Shown here one piece after another: positions 24,902-32,948 of a stretch of 60,199 nt of DNA (within the stretch, counting starts at the first letter, position 1; each line of letters starts with the position of its first letter). The notes below the pieces were generated by a model. That model searched no databases and was not told the origin of the DNA. It saw nothing but the letters and a program-made list of their open reading frames with translations. Made by a program: the position numbers and the translations under genes. Origin of the DNA: a virus; IMG/VR virus record IMGVR_UViG_3300027805_000014, positions 1 through 60,199 of that record; one strand, 5' to 3'.

Positions 24902-27673
24902 ATGAAGATTAATGGCTCATTAGTATTTGACGCATCATCAGCATCAGAAATTCAGAACCTGCGCGTTCAGAAGTACACTGGTGCAACAGTACCAGCTCAC
25001 ACTGCTGCTGATGTTGGCCGTCTGATCTACGTCACCACCGCTGGTGGTGAACTCAACTACAAGGCAAACACCGTCTACATGGGTGGTGCAAGCGCTTGGA
25101 TTCCAGTTGCAACTGGTGGCGACGCTGAGGCTCTGCAAACTGAAGTCAACGCAATTGAAACTTCTCTCGGTGCCGGCATTGGTTCGGATGGTACGTTTGC
25201 TGCTGGTGGTTTTGATGCCAAGTTTGCCGAGGCACTCGGTGGCGCTCCAACCAGCTTTACTGACGCTATCAACAAGCTGGCAACATACGCCGATGCAAAC
25301 AACCAGCTTTCAGAGCTTGATGATGTCACAATCACCAGCGTTCAAAATGGTCAGTACCTCAAGTACGACTCAGCAACTAGCAAGTGGGTCAATGACACGC
25401 TGCAAGTTGCTGACGTAACCGATCTCACAGCTTCTGCTGCCGAGCTCAATGTTCTTGACGGTATCACCTCTTCTACCGCTGAACTGAACATTCTTGACGG
25501 CGTAACTGCTGACAAGGACGACATCAACCTGATTGATGGTTTTGCTGCTGCTCTTACCGCTGCTGGTAAGTCAGTTAGCGCCACTGAGTACGGATACCTT
25601 GACGGTGTCACCTCAGCTATCCAGACACAGCTTGACAACAAGCAACCCCTGGACGCAACTCTGACTGCACTTGCGGCATTCAACACCAACGGTATCGTTG
25701 TTCAAACTGCTGCTGACACATTTGCTGGTCGTTCGCTGACAGCTCCTGCTGCTGGTATCACCATCACAAATGCTGACGGCGTTGCTGGCAACCCAACATT
25801 TGCTCTTGCAAATGACCTCGCTGCTCTTGAAGGCCTGGCAACTACCGGTTTCATCGTTCGTACTGGTGACGGTACAGCTGTTACCCGCTCGGTTGCTGGC
25901 ACTGCAAGCAACATCGTTGTTACCAATGGTAGCGGCGTTTCGGGTGATGCAACTATCGATCTGGCAGCTGTTACTCAAGCCGCGACTGGTAACTTTGTCA
26001 AGGTTACTCTTGACGGCTTTGGTCGTGTGACCGGTAACACGGCAGTTACAACTGCTGACATCACGACTCTGGTTGACGCTACCTACGTCAACGTTTCTGG
26101 CGACACGATGACTGGTGACCTGGTAATGGGTGCCAACTATGTCACAATGTCGAACGCACCAACGCAAGCAACGCAAGCCGCTAACAAGGCATACGTTGAC
26201 TCTGTTGCTGCTGGCCTGTCATGGAAGCAAGCTGTACGTGCAGCCACCACCGCAAACGTTGCTCTAGCTCCAGCCCCAGCAACTATTGATGGTGTAACTC
26301 TCGTAACTGGTGATCGCGTTCTTGTTAAGAACCAAACTGCTGCTGCAGAAAATGGCATCTACGTGTTTGATGGTACGGACCTGGTCCGTGCAGCTGACAT
26401 GAATGCTGCTGCTGAGTTTGCAGGTGCTGCAGCATTTGTTACCGAAGGTACTGCTAATGCAGATACTGGCTGGACACAAACTGCCGAAGTTACAACTCTT
26501 GGCACATCGTCTGTAACATGGACGCAGTTCTCTGGTGCAAATGCCTATACATGGGGCGATGGTCTTGTCATCAATGGCAATACCGTTAGCGTCAATATGG
26601 GTGCTGGTATCAAGATTCTGCCTGCTGACGAAGTCGGTATCGACGTCGCATCTGGTAAGGCAGTTCAGCTGACCTCTGAATTGACTGGTGGACAGCTTAC
26701 CTTCGTTCTGGACACTGGTTCAGGTATGGAGCAGTCATCTGCTGGTCTGAAGATCAGCACTGGTGGTGTTACCAACTCAATGTTGGCCAACAGCACGATG
26801 ACCATTGCTGGTACATCAGGCTCGGACGCAGTTGCTCTTGGTGAAACCCTCACCTTCTCGTCAACTGTAACTGGTCTGGTTTCGTCAACTGTTGCTACCA
26901 ACGGCGTCGCTCTCGATGTTCGCCTCGCTTCGACGAGCGTAACTGGTGTCGCAAGCTTCGCAACTGGCGACTTTGCGGTTTCTGTTGGTGGTGAAGTAAC
27001 CATCAAGACTGGCGGTGTTGACAACGCTCAACTTGCCAACAGCACCATCACCGTTGCTGGTACAACTGGTTCGGATGCAGTCGCTCTTGGTGAAACCCTC
27101 ACCTTCTCGTCGACTGTTTCTGGTCTGGTTTCCTCGACTGTTGCTACAAACGGCATCGCTCTTGATGTTCGTAAGGCAACAGCTTCAGAAACTGGTGTCG
27201 CAAGCTTCAGCAGCGACTTCTTCAGCGTCTCAGACGGTGCAGTCAGCCTCGCAGCATCGCTTGACGATCTGACCAACGTGTCGAGCGCCGACGCAGCTGT
27301 AACTGGTACACTGCTCACCAAGACAGCAACTGATTGGCAGCCTGTCAGCCGTGCTGACGTCGTTGCTTCGGTAACGCTGGATGACATCGGCGACGTTGCT
27401 CTGAGCTCGCCTGCAGATGGTGAAGTTCTGGTCCGCAATGGTTCAAACCAGTGGGTCAACCAGAAGGTCTATCACCTGCACACCCAGACTGGTACTGCAA
27501 CGACTTGGACTGTTACCCACAATCTGGGCGTTAAGTACTGCAACGTAACTGTTGTTGATGCTTCAGATGAAGTCATCATCCCACAGTCAATCACGTTCGA
27601 CAGCACAACGCAGCTAACCGTTACATTCAACACCGCCATCGCTGGTAAGGTTGTTGTAATGGGTATCGCCTAA
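24902..27673 (+). CDS. Large repetitive tail fibre/adhesin-like protein (923 aa)
   Basis: A strong AAGGAG ribosome site lies 8 nt before the ATG. In order: an N-terminal region; 'L-N-(V/I)-L-D-G-(I/V)-T' phage-fibre repeats (about residues 175-245); one GDRVLVKNQTAAAENGIYVF module (about residues 460-545); a near-exact internal duplication of about 83 residues (GSDAVALGETLTFSSTV ... GVASF) at nt 26764-27003 and 27013-27240; and a C-terminal WTVTHNLG module (last 65 residues). The gene is visibly more GC-rich than its neighbours, with many C-ending codons, as expected for a very abundant virion protein or a horizontally acquired one. It is closed by the terminator at 27695. Confidence 0.85.
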   Translation: MKINGSLVFDASSASEIQNLRVQKYTGATVPAHTAADVGRLIYVTTAGGELNYKANTVYMGGASAWIPVATGGDAEALQTEVNAIETSLGAGIGSDGTFAAGGFDAKFAEALGGAPTSFTDAINKLATYADANNQLSELDDVTITSVQNGQYLKYDSATSKWVNDTLQVADVTDLTASAAELNVLDGITSSTAELNILDGVTADKDDINLIDGFAAALTAAGKSVSATEYGYLDGVTSAIQTQLDNKQPLDATLTALAAFNTNGIVVQTAADTFAGRSLTAPAAGITITNADGVAGNPTFALANDLAALEGLATTGFIVRTGDGTAVTRSVAGTASNIVVTNGSGVSGDATIDLAAVTQAATGNFVKVTLDGFGRVTGNTAVTTADITTLVDATYVNVSGDTMTGDLVMGANYVTMSNAPTQATQAANKAYVDSVAAGLSWKQAVRAATTANVALAPAPATIDGVTLVTGDRVLVKNQTAAAENGIYVFDGTDLVRAADMNAAAEFAGAAAFVTEGTANADTGWTQTAEVTTLGTSSVTWTQFSGANAYTWGDGLVINGNTVSVNMGAGIKILPADEVGIDVASGKAVQLTSELTGGQLTFVLDTGSGMEQSSAGLKISTGGVTNSMLANSTMTIAGTSGSDAVALGETLTFSSTVTGLVSSTVATNGVALDVRLASTSVTGVASFATGDFAVSVGGEVTIKTGGVDNAQLANSTITVAGTTGSDAVALGETLTFSSTVSGLVSSTVATNGIALDVRKATASETGVASFSSDFFSVSDGAVSLAASLDDLTNVSSADAAVTGTLLTKTATDWQPVSRADVVASVTLDDIGDVALSSPADGEVLVRNGSNQWVNQKVYHLHTQTGTATTWTVTHNLGVKYCNVTVVDASDEVIIPQSITFDSTTQLTVTFNTAIAGKVVVMGIA
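26764..27240 (+). repeat. Internal tandem duplication (about 249 bp period) in the 923 aa fibre gene
   Basis: The segments 26764-27003 and 27013-27240 encode nearly the same sequence. Shared blocks include ANST, GSDAVALGETLTFSSTV, GLVSSTVATNG and ALDVR, with scattered substitutions (for example TVTG versus TVSG). It is an in-frame duplication that lengthens the fibre shaft. Confidence 0.8.
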
Positions 27674-27694
27674 TAGGTAATCTGTCTCAAATTT

Positions 27695-27719
27695 AAGGGC
27701 GGCTTCGGCCGCCCTTTTT
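27695..27719 (+). terminator. Rho-independent terminator
   Basis: AAGGGCGGC-TTCG-GCCGCCCTT followed by Ts: a perfect 7 bp GC stem (9 with the flanking A-T pairs), a UUCG tetraloop and a T tract, 21 nt after the stop of the fibre gene. A new late box follows at 27729. Confidence 0.9.
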
Positions 27720-27728
27720 CATGGTCTC

Positions 27729-27736
27729 CATAAATA
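27729..27736 (+). promoter_or_regulatory. T4-type late promoter box CATAAATA
   Basis: CATAAATA immediately after the terminator, 24-30 nt before the two possible ATGs (27761, 27767) of the next gene. Terminator plus promoter cleanly separates two late units. Confidence 0.6.
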
Positions 27737-27766
27737 GACAGGTTGAATTGACATTGGGGGATGATA

Positions 27767-28369
27767 ATGAAATTTTTTGGCCACGCAGATCTTCAAAAGA
27801 ACCAATTGCAAAATGCAGCTCTTCAGACTCTGTCCAGTTTTCCATCGAGCCCTGTTGTAGGACAAATTGCGTTTGTCAACAGCATTGTCTATATTTGCGC
27901 CAGCGTTGAAAATAGCCTACCAATTTGGATTCCACTTACACGCGAAATTACTGCGTATACGCACCTTCAAAATTCAGCATCAACATCTTGGAGCATTACG
28001 CACGGGCTTAATACCACAAGTGTTCAAGTTCAGGTATTTGACGGTGCTAACAAGATGGTTATCCCAGATGACATTGAGATTACATCTGTAAATTCTGTGA
28101 CAATCGCATTTAATACTCAGATGACCGGCCGGGCTATTGTTCTAAGCGGGCATTTTGATGGTAATGTTAAGCCAACTTATTCGTTCACTCACTATCAGTC
28201 TGAAAGCTCTACTACCTGGACAGTTGTTCACGGCTTAGGGTACAACCCAATCGTAAGAGTGTTTATCGGTAACCAGGAAGTTCAACCTGCATCGATTACT
28301 CATGACACCGCAAACCAAACAACTATTACATTTTCAACCAGCCAAGCTGGATATGCTAAGTTTATCTAA
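27767..28369 (+). CDS. Two-module WTIxHNLG protein (200 aa), fibre-like
   Basis: I take the ATG at 27767, about 7 nt after a GGGGG ribosome site; an in-frame ATG at 27761 adds two residues. A 60-residue N-terminus (KFFGHADLQKNQLQNAALQ) is followed by two copies of the recurrent module: SWSITHGLNTTSVQVQVFD ... FNTQMTGRAIVLSG (about residues 70-130) and TWTVVHGLGYNPIVRVFIGN ... FSTSQAGYAKFI (about 140-200). The module's W-x-(I/V)-x-H and closing G-x-A strand are kept in both. Similar modules end many phage fibre proteins, so a role at the tail tip is likely. Confidence 0.75.
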   Translation: MKFFGHADLQKNQLQNAALQTLSSFPSSPVVGQIAFVNSIVYICASVENSLPIWIPLTREITAYTHLQNSASTSWSITHGLNTTSVQVQVFDGANKMVIPDDIEITSVNSVTIAFNTQMTGRAIVLSGHFDGNVKPTYSFTHYQSESSTTWTVVHGLGYNPIVRVFIGNQEVQPASITHDTANQTTITFSTSQAGYAKFI

Positions 28370-28381
28370 GGAGATTGGTAA

Positions 28382-28612
28382 ATGTCTGACTTTTCTCCAA
28401 AGGCTGTAACCACATATCGCCATGTTCAGCAAGTACCAGCTGAAACGTGGACAATCGAGCATTGGCAGGGCATTTATCCCGCGGTGGATATTATCTCAGA
28501 GGTTAATGGGCAGCAGGTTAAACTTATGCCGCAAACAATAACCTATGTAGATGCAAATACTGTGACTGTTAACTTTTCAACTGCACGGAGCGGTATTGCC
28601 GTAATATCATGA
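28382..28612 (+). CDS. Stand-alone WTIxH module protein (76 aa)
   Basis: An AAGGAG ribosome site sits within the preceding stop region. The whole protein is one copy of the module: TWTIEHWQGIYPAVDIIS, a middle 'P-x-x-I-x-Y', and TVTVNFSTARSGIAVIS. It has no separate attachment domain, so it must be assembled with a partner or be a small decoration. Its stop overlaps the next start (ATGA). Confidence 0.75.
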   Translation: MSDFSPKAVTTYRHVQQVPAETWTIEHWQGIYPAVDIISEVNGQQVKLMPQTITYVDANTVTVNFSTARSGIAVIS

Positions 28613-28830
28613 GCGCTGGTTCAAAAATTCTAAGATTCACACAGTCAGTCGCATCAAGCGAATGGACAGTTGCCCACAACTTTGGAACGAAGCCTGCGTG
28701 CGATGTTGCTGTATTTCACAATAACGCAATGCAGAAAATCTTTCCAAGTAATGTTGTTCATCAAAATGACAACACTGTGGTTATTACATTTAGCTCACCA
28801 AGAACTGGAACTGTAACACTTATCGCGTAA
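28609..28830 (+). CDS. Stand-alone WTVxHNFG module protein (73 aa)
   Basis: A second single-module protein: EWTVAHNFGTKPACDVAVFH ... TVVITFSSPRTGTVTLIA. It is translationally coupled to the previous one. Sequence identity with its neighbour is low outside the key positions, so this is an old or fast-diverging duplication. The spanin gene starts 2 nt after its stop. Confidence 0.75.
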   Translation: MSAGSKILRFTQSVASSEWTVAHNFGTKPACDVAVFHNNAMQKIFPSNVVHQNDNTVVITFSSPRTGTVTLIA

Positions 28831-28831
28831 A

Positions 28832-29188
28832 ATGTTTACTAGCTTCTTAAGTCAAAAAATCATAGTTGCTGTAGTTCTTATCCTAACTTTGCTCGCTGGT
28901 GGATTTGCCACTCAGTCGCATATTAGAGGTCTAAAGCTGCAGATTGAAAAGCTTAAGTCAGAAAATACAGCGCTTTCATTAAAAATTGAGCTACAAAATA
29001 AAGCTGTACAAGCACTGAAAGATGCAGCAGAAAAAAAGCAAAAGGAGGCTAGGATTCAGATAGAAAAAGCAAAAAAAGAAACAGAAAACGCTAAAAAGCA
29101 AGCTGAAACCATTTATAACTCTGTTCCTTCTACTCCGGATGATATGTGTAAAAGTGCCCTCGATCTTATTAATGGAGTACAAAAATGA
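28832..29188 (+). CDS. Inner-membrane spanin (Rz-like, 118 aa)
   Basis: An N-terminal membrane segment (about residues 9-27: KIIVAVVLILTLLAGGFA) is followed by a long charged coiled coil rich in K, E, Q and A (about 33-100). This is the Rz i-spanin layout. In lysis, i-spanins bridge the periplasm with an outer-membrane lipoprotein to fuse the two membranes. The gene overlaps the o-spanin gene by 4 nt (ATGA), the usual order. No holin was identified next to it. Confidence 0.8.
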   Translation: MFTSFLSQKIIVAVVLILTLLAGGFATQSHIRGLKLQIEKLKSENTALSLKIELQNKAVQALKDAAEKKQKEARIQIEKAKKETENAKKQAETIYNSVPSTPDDMCKSALDLINGVQK

Positions 29189-29427
29189 AGGTGGTAATAG
29201 TAATGATCGCGGCAGTTCTAAGTGGATGTGCGCTAACAAAAGTTCCTGAACCTGTTTATGTTCCTCTTCCGGTTCCTTGCAAGATAGAAGAACCAACCCA
29301 GCCAGAGTTTAGATATTCTCCACCGTATAATCACATCTATGAAGCGGTTACTGATCTCATTGGTGACAGGGTCCTTGCAGAAGCGTATCAAAAAGAGCTT
29401 AAAGCTGCGTTAAACGCATGTAGATAA
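29185..29427 (+). CDS. Outer-membrane spanin lipoprotein (Rz1-like, 80 aa)
   Basis: A short signal peptide ends in the lipobox LSGC (Cys15), followed by a proline-rich part (VPEPVYVPLPVPC) and a short helical tail. Size, lipobox, proline content and the overlapping position behind the i-spanin fit an Rz1-type o-spanin. The presence of this pair implies a Gram-negative host. Confidence 0.8.
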   Translation: MKVVIVMIAAVLSGCALTKVPEPVYVPLPVPCKIEEPTQPEFRYSPPYNHIYEAVTDLIGDRVLAEAYQKELKAALNACR

Positions 29428-29431
29428 AGCA

Positions 29432-31090
29432 ATGAGCTGCTGCCCCCCTGCCCCACAGCTAGTTGAATCAGCAGGCGCTGACAATGTAAGTGGCAGAACT
29501 GATGAAACTGCCATTCTACCCGGTGAGCGTGTTGAGTGCTACATGTCAAGAGCAGAAAATCCTTCAGGCAAAAAGGATGATCTTACAGATTACGAACCAA
29601 ATAGAATACTTAACACGTCAATACCAGTCAAGACAGATGGTTCAATAGACGTTAAATTTGAATTAACGTCGACGTCTACTGTTCCCGCCTCCAACGTTGC
29701 GTGGGAATATTCAGGTAATCCAAACTGGCTAACATCATCTACAACAACAGGAAATAATGATACACTGAAAAGTGGTAGCATACCTGATAGTGACAAAGGC
29801 AAAAAGTTTGAGGTTCAAGTAACCGCAAAAAATGGGACGGAAGTGCTTGATACCAGAAGGTTTGCATTCGCTGTTGAAACTCCATCACCATCAAACTCAA
29901 TACAGTTCATAAACCCGCTGCCCGGAGGTAGAGTTACTTCTCTTTTTGGTCCAAGAGTTCACCCAGTCAAAGGAACCAATGCACCTCACAAAGGCATTGA
30001 TATTTCAACACCAGGTGCTGCTACATCGGACGTTGTGGCGGCCGCTGATGGTGCGGTTGTTTTTACAGGAAATCAACCGGGCGGGGCTGGAAACTATATG
30101 AAGATAAATCATAGAAATTCAGCCGGACAGCTGCTTTGCCAGACTGTGTATATGCATCTAGATAGATTTTACGTTAGTGAAGGACAAAAAGTTGCGGCTG
30201 GGCAAAAGATTGGAAAAGAGGGAAATACTGGGATTGGTACTGCGGCGCATCTGCATTTTGAATGCAGGATAATAAATGGATCAACTCAAACCTGGGTTGA
30301 CCCATTGCCGCTTATCAGAGGCGAAATGCCCGCAGCATTCGCAACAACACCCGACAATCAGGCTGCTCCAGGCAGCGAAAGAACAGTTCAGGGAGATGCC
30401 ACATTAACGCCGGCAGATGTTAATGCAAAAACAGAGTGCCCACCTCCTAGTGCTGATTACCCTAATACACCAGATCCATTAACGCCTGCTATCCCACCAT
30501 CTTGGGAGCCACCATCGGGCACTATTTTTCAAAAAGCATGGTACTTCGTAATGAAGCACGAAGTTGGACCTCACTGGTCCAGTTCACCGGAATTTTCACC
30601 TGGCGACAGCGAGCTTGACGCTGGACTTTTTGGAACTAAATTACAGAAGAAAAAAGTAGGTTACATAAATCACCCTGTAGATCCGGGCGGCGAAACTAAG
30701 TTTGGAGTTGCGCAAAAAACAAATGCCGGAAAGATAACAGTAAGAGACCTAACTTATCCTCAGGCTGAACAGGTTGGATTTAACAACTACTGGAAGAGAA
30801 TTCCTGGTATTTCATCACTTGAAGCAGACAAACCAAGAACTGCAATCTTGTTAATGGACATGATATATCAGCACGGTGAAGGTAACGTATCAAAACTTCT
30901 ACAGCGGGCAAATATTTTTGGTCTAGGGGATGCCCAATCGTGCGAAGCGCTTAAACAGCAAAGAGATACATTTTTCAAAGATATAGTAGCAAGCAACGAA
31001 TCAAAACGCGTATTTTTAAATGGGTGGTTAAGAAGGTCAAACGAAGCCTTACAGTACGCATTGAGCGTTAGCCTCTCACAGACGTCATAA
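29432..31090 (+). CDS. Two-domain peptidoglycan hydrolase: M23 peptidase + GH108 muramidase (552 aa)
   Basis: Residues about 60-150 look like an Ig-type beta domain. Residues 165-300 are an M23 metallopeptidase: PHKGIDIS supplies the first His and the Asp, and HLHFE (about residue 273) the HxH zinc ligand. Residues about 370-549 fit glycoside hydrolase family 108: VMKHEVG holds the likely catalytic Glu, followed after an unusual insertion of about 30 residues by NHPVDPGGETKFGVAQ. It could be the endolysin, since it follows the spanins. It could equally be a tail-associated lysozyme, since a PAAR tip protein follows and no signal peptide is visible. The N-terminus MSCCPPAP is odd. Confidence 0.85.
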   Translation: MSCCPPAPQLVESAGADNVSGRTDETAILPGERVECYMSRAENPSGKKDDLTDYEPNRILNTSIPVKTDGSIDVKFELTSTSTVPASNVAWEYSGNPNWLTSSTTTGNNDTLKSGSIPDSDKGKKFEVQVTAKNGTEVLDTRRFAFAVETPSPSNSIQFINPLPGGRVTSLFGPRVHPVKGTNAPHKGIDISTPGAATSDVVAAADGAVVFTGNQPGGAGNYMKINHRNSAGQLLCQTVYMHLDRFYVSEGQKVAAGQKIGKEGNTGIGTAAHLHFECRIINGSTQTWVDPLPLIRGEMPAAFATTPDNQAAPGSERTVQGDATLTPADVNAKTECPPPSADYPNTPDPLTPAIPPSWEPPSGTIFQKAWYFVMKHEVGPHWSSSPEFSPGDSELDAGLFGTKLQKKKVGYINHPVDPGGETKFGVAQKTNAGKITVRDLTYPQAEQVGFNNYWKRIPGISSLEADKPRTAILLMDMIYQHGEGNVSKLLQRANIFGLGDAQSCEALKQQRDTFFKDIVASNESKRVFLNGWLRRSNEALQYALSVSLSQTS

Positions 31091-31093
31091 ATA
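31086..31093 (+). promoter_or_regulatory. T4-type late promoter box CATAAATA
   Basis: CATAAATA overlaps the stop codon of the lysin gene and lies 25 nt before the ATG of the PAAR gene. Confidence 0.6.
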
Positions 31094-31118
31094 CCTGGCA
31101 TCTTACGGAACTTAATGC

Positions 31119-31418
31119 ATGTCCGGAAACGTAGTTAGGATTGGTGACAAGGTTTCATGCGGTGATAACTCCGCGCAGGGCTCCCAAAATGTTTTTGCTA
31201 ACGGTATGCCCATAACCCATCAGGGATTGAAACAGACCACTGGGCATGGATGTTTTCCACCCACCGTGTTTATAGGACCATGGTCAACCTCAGTTTTTGT
31301 AAACCATCAACCTGTGGCATTAAAAGACGTAACTAAAATTCAGGTTCATAAGTGCGGAAGAAGCTCCCATGATGGAACTGCCGTGACGGCGTCAGATGAT
31401 GTTTTTATAGAGAAGTAA
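31119..31418 (+). CDS. PAAR-motif tail tip protein (99 aa)
   Basis: Begins MSGNVVRIGDKVSCGDNSAQ with G-S-Q-N-V-F-A-N-G, a C-terminal VFVNHQPVALKD and HKCGRSSHDGTAV, the usual repeats of PAAR proteins with His/Cys that can bind the tip metal. In T4 the PAAR protein gp5.4 caps the gp5 spike of the baseplate hub. Placement after the lysozyme-like gene agrees with a cell-puncturing device. It has its own late promoter. The next gene starts directly after its stop. Confidence 0.85.
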   Translation: MSGNVVRIGDKVSCGDNSAQGSQNVFANGMPITHQGLKQTTGHGCFPPTVFIGPWSTSVFVNHQPVALKDVTKIQVHKCGRSSHDGTAVTASDDVFIEK

Positions 31419-31419
31419 G

Positions 31420-32295
31420 ATGCCCACAAGCAGTCTACCTTTAACCAGATACAGACCACCCGCTCGTCAGCAAGGCACGCCAACTATTAAAAGCTATTCG
31501 GCCACAAGGTCAAGATTGACAAAAGGTGGAACATTTTTCCGTTCAAAAAACGTCGGAATACATCAAAACAGGTTATCAGTTGAAGTTGTTGAATACTCTT
31601 CAACTGAAGCAGTTTGCGTAGTCGCTAACGATGCAGTTCAAAGCAGTGAAAATATCATTGGAACTGCAACTGCATCTCTACTTAGGGTAGATTTACCCTT
31701 TACTGAAAAAATAGAGATATACAATCTTCACACACCGCAGCCACGCGCGCGCAATTATAGCATTAGTGCACAAATAGGCGCGGCGCCACAGCAAATTGGC
31801 AGTGATGTAGCATTCTCTTTTTCGAAGCCACTGATCATTGCTGGGAAAGTAACTGCTATGCTTTTGCCAACTTCTACAAGTTTCACGCAGGTAGACAAGA
31901 TAATCATAAAGCCAAGATTTAGGCTCTATAGGTTAAAGCCCGTCTCAGCAGTAGATGCAGACACTGGTGCAACTATAAATGGATGGGACATAGAAGACTT
32001 ACGTCAGCAGGTTAATGCTGACGTAAGCTGTTGGGTAGAAATGCCACCACGTGGTTCAGCGTATGACGTTCACGATTCTGGAGTAGATGCCCCAGCGTTG
32101 ACGTCATTTGGTAAATCTTTTCTTAGCGGTGCCGATGGATTACCGGAACAACCCAATAATGAGATAACTGGACCAACACGATCTCTAATTCATCTAAACT
32201 ATGCTGAAGATGGCAAAGGACAGATGAGTGAGGTGAATGTGGTGTACCAGTGGGTAGGTGATAGTCAGTATCAAGGAAGTTGGGTTCCTTACTGA
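31420..32295 (+). CDS. Unknown late structural protein (291 aa)
   Basis: I do not recognise this gene. The protein starts with an unstructured basic region (TRYRPPARQQGTPTIKSYSA) and continues with mixed beta sequence, ending VNVVYQWVGDSQYQGSWVPY. It lies at the end of the plus-strand late block, 1 nt after the PAAR gene, so a baseplate-hub or tail role is likely. Its 3' end overlaps the convergent minus-strand gene by 7 nt, with no clear terminator between the two transcripts. Confidence 0.65.
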   Translation: MPTSSLPLTRYRPPARQQGTPTIKSYSATRSRLTKGGTFFRSKNVGIHQNRLSVEVVEYSSTEAVCVVANDAVQSSENIIGTATASLLRVDLPFTEKIEIYNLHTPQPRARNYSISAQIGAAPQQIGSDVAFSFSKPLIIAGKVTAMLLPTSTSFTQVDKIIIKPRFRLYRLKPVSAVDADTGATINGWDIEDLRQQVNADVSCWVEMPPRGSAYDVHDSGVDAPALTSFGKSFLSGADGLPEQPNNEITGPTRSLIHLNYAEDGKGQMSEVNVVYQWVGDSQYQGSWVPY

Positions 32296-32942
32296 CGCGC
32301 TTCTTCTTGTGCAAACCACTCTACGTATGTTCCGCCAAATAGTGACGGCTTATACGTCCATGGAGTTCCATCGGCTGTATTAAGCTTGAAACAAATCTTT
32401 ATCACTTCAAATGTTCCAACTAATATAGGTGAAACTGCTGTTATGAAGTGGGGTCCTCCAGGAAATAAAACCATTGTGCCTCTTTGAGGAACTAAGCTAA
32501 AGTCATACGCAGGAAATTCTAACTTTCCACCATATGTCTCAAATCTGGGGTCAAGTGGAACGCTATTGTTGTAGTCTTTTAACCAAAGATACCCAACTAT
32601 ATCAATGTCCTTAACCTTAACCCACTTTTTTCGTATAAATTTAGAATTTTCGCACCCGTGTTTTTCAGCTGGAACTTCTGGATTTTCAAAATACTGTTGA
32701 AAAAGCGGAGTTTCTAGCTGACCAATAGTGCCATTAAATCTCTCTTCAAGTAAGCTCCTATTAGCATCAACTGCTGAATGTATGAACCCCTTTAACTCAC
32801 TGTCAGCTACTAAGCGTTCATACTTTAGTGGCTTATTGTTTTCGTCAAGAGAAGGAACTTTGAGACCAAGCTCATTAATTATCAGGTCGCACTTAATGGC
32901 AGAAATTGCATTCTCTATGACAAAGAAAGGACTACGTATCAT
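32289..32942 (-). CDS. 2OG-Fe(II) oxygenase-like protein (217 aa)
   Basis: The C-terminal half has the layout of prolyl-4-hydroxylase-type oxygenases: YGGKLEFPAYDFSLVPQRGT, then MVLFPGGPHFITAVSPILVG with the distal His in PHFITAV, and a basic or aromatic strand after it. The first two iron ligands (HxD) are not obvious; the segment where they would sit reads GYLWLKDYNNS. It may be a diverged or inactive member. Such genes are frequent in T4-like marine phages, where the target is usually unknown. It is the last gene of the minus-strand block and overlaps the convergent late gene. Confidence 0.6.
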   Translation of the reverse strand: MIRSPFFVIENAISAIKCDLIINELGLKVPSLDENNKPLKYERLVADSELKGFIHSAVDANRSLLEERFNGTIGQLETPLFQQYFENPEVPAEKHGCENSKFIRKKWVKVKDIDIVGYLWLKDYNNSVPLDPRFETYGGKLEFPAYDFSLVPQRGTMVLFPGGPHFITAVSPILVGTFEVIKICFKLNTADGTPWTYKPSLFGGTYVEWFAQEEARQ

Positions 32943-32948
32943 TTGATG

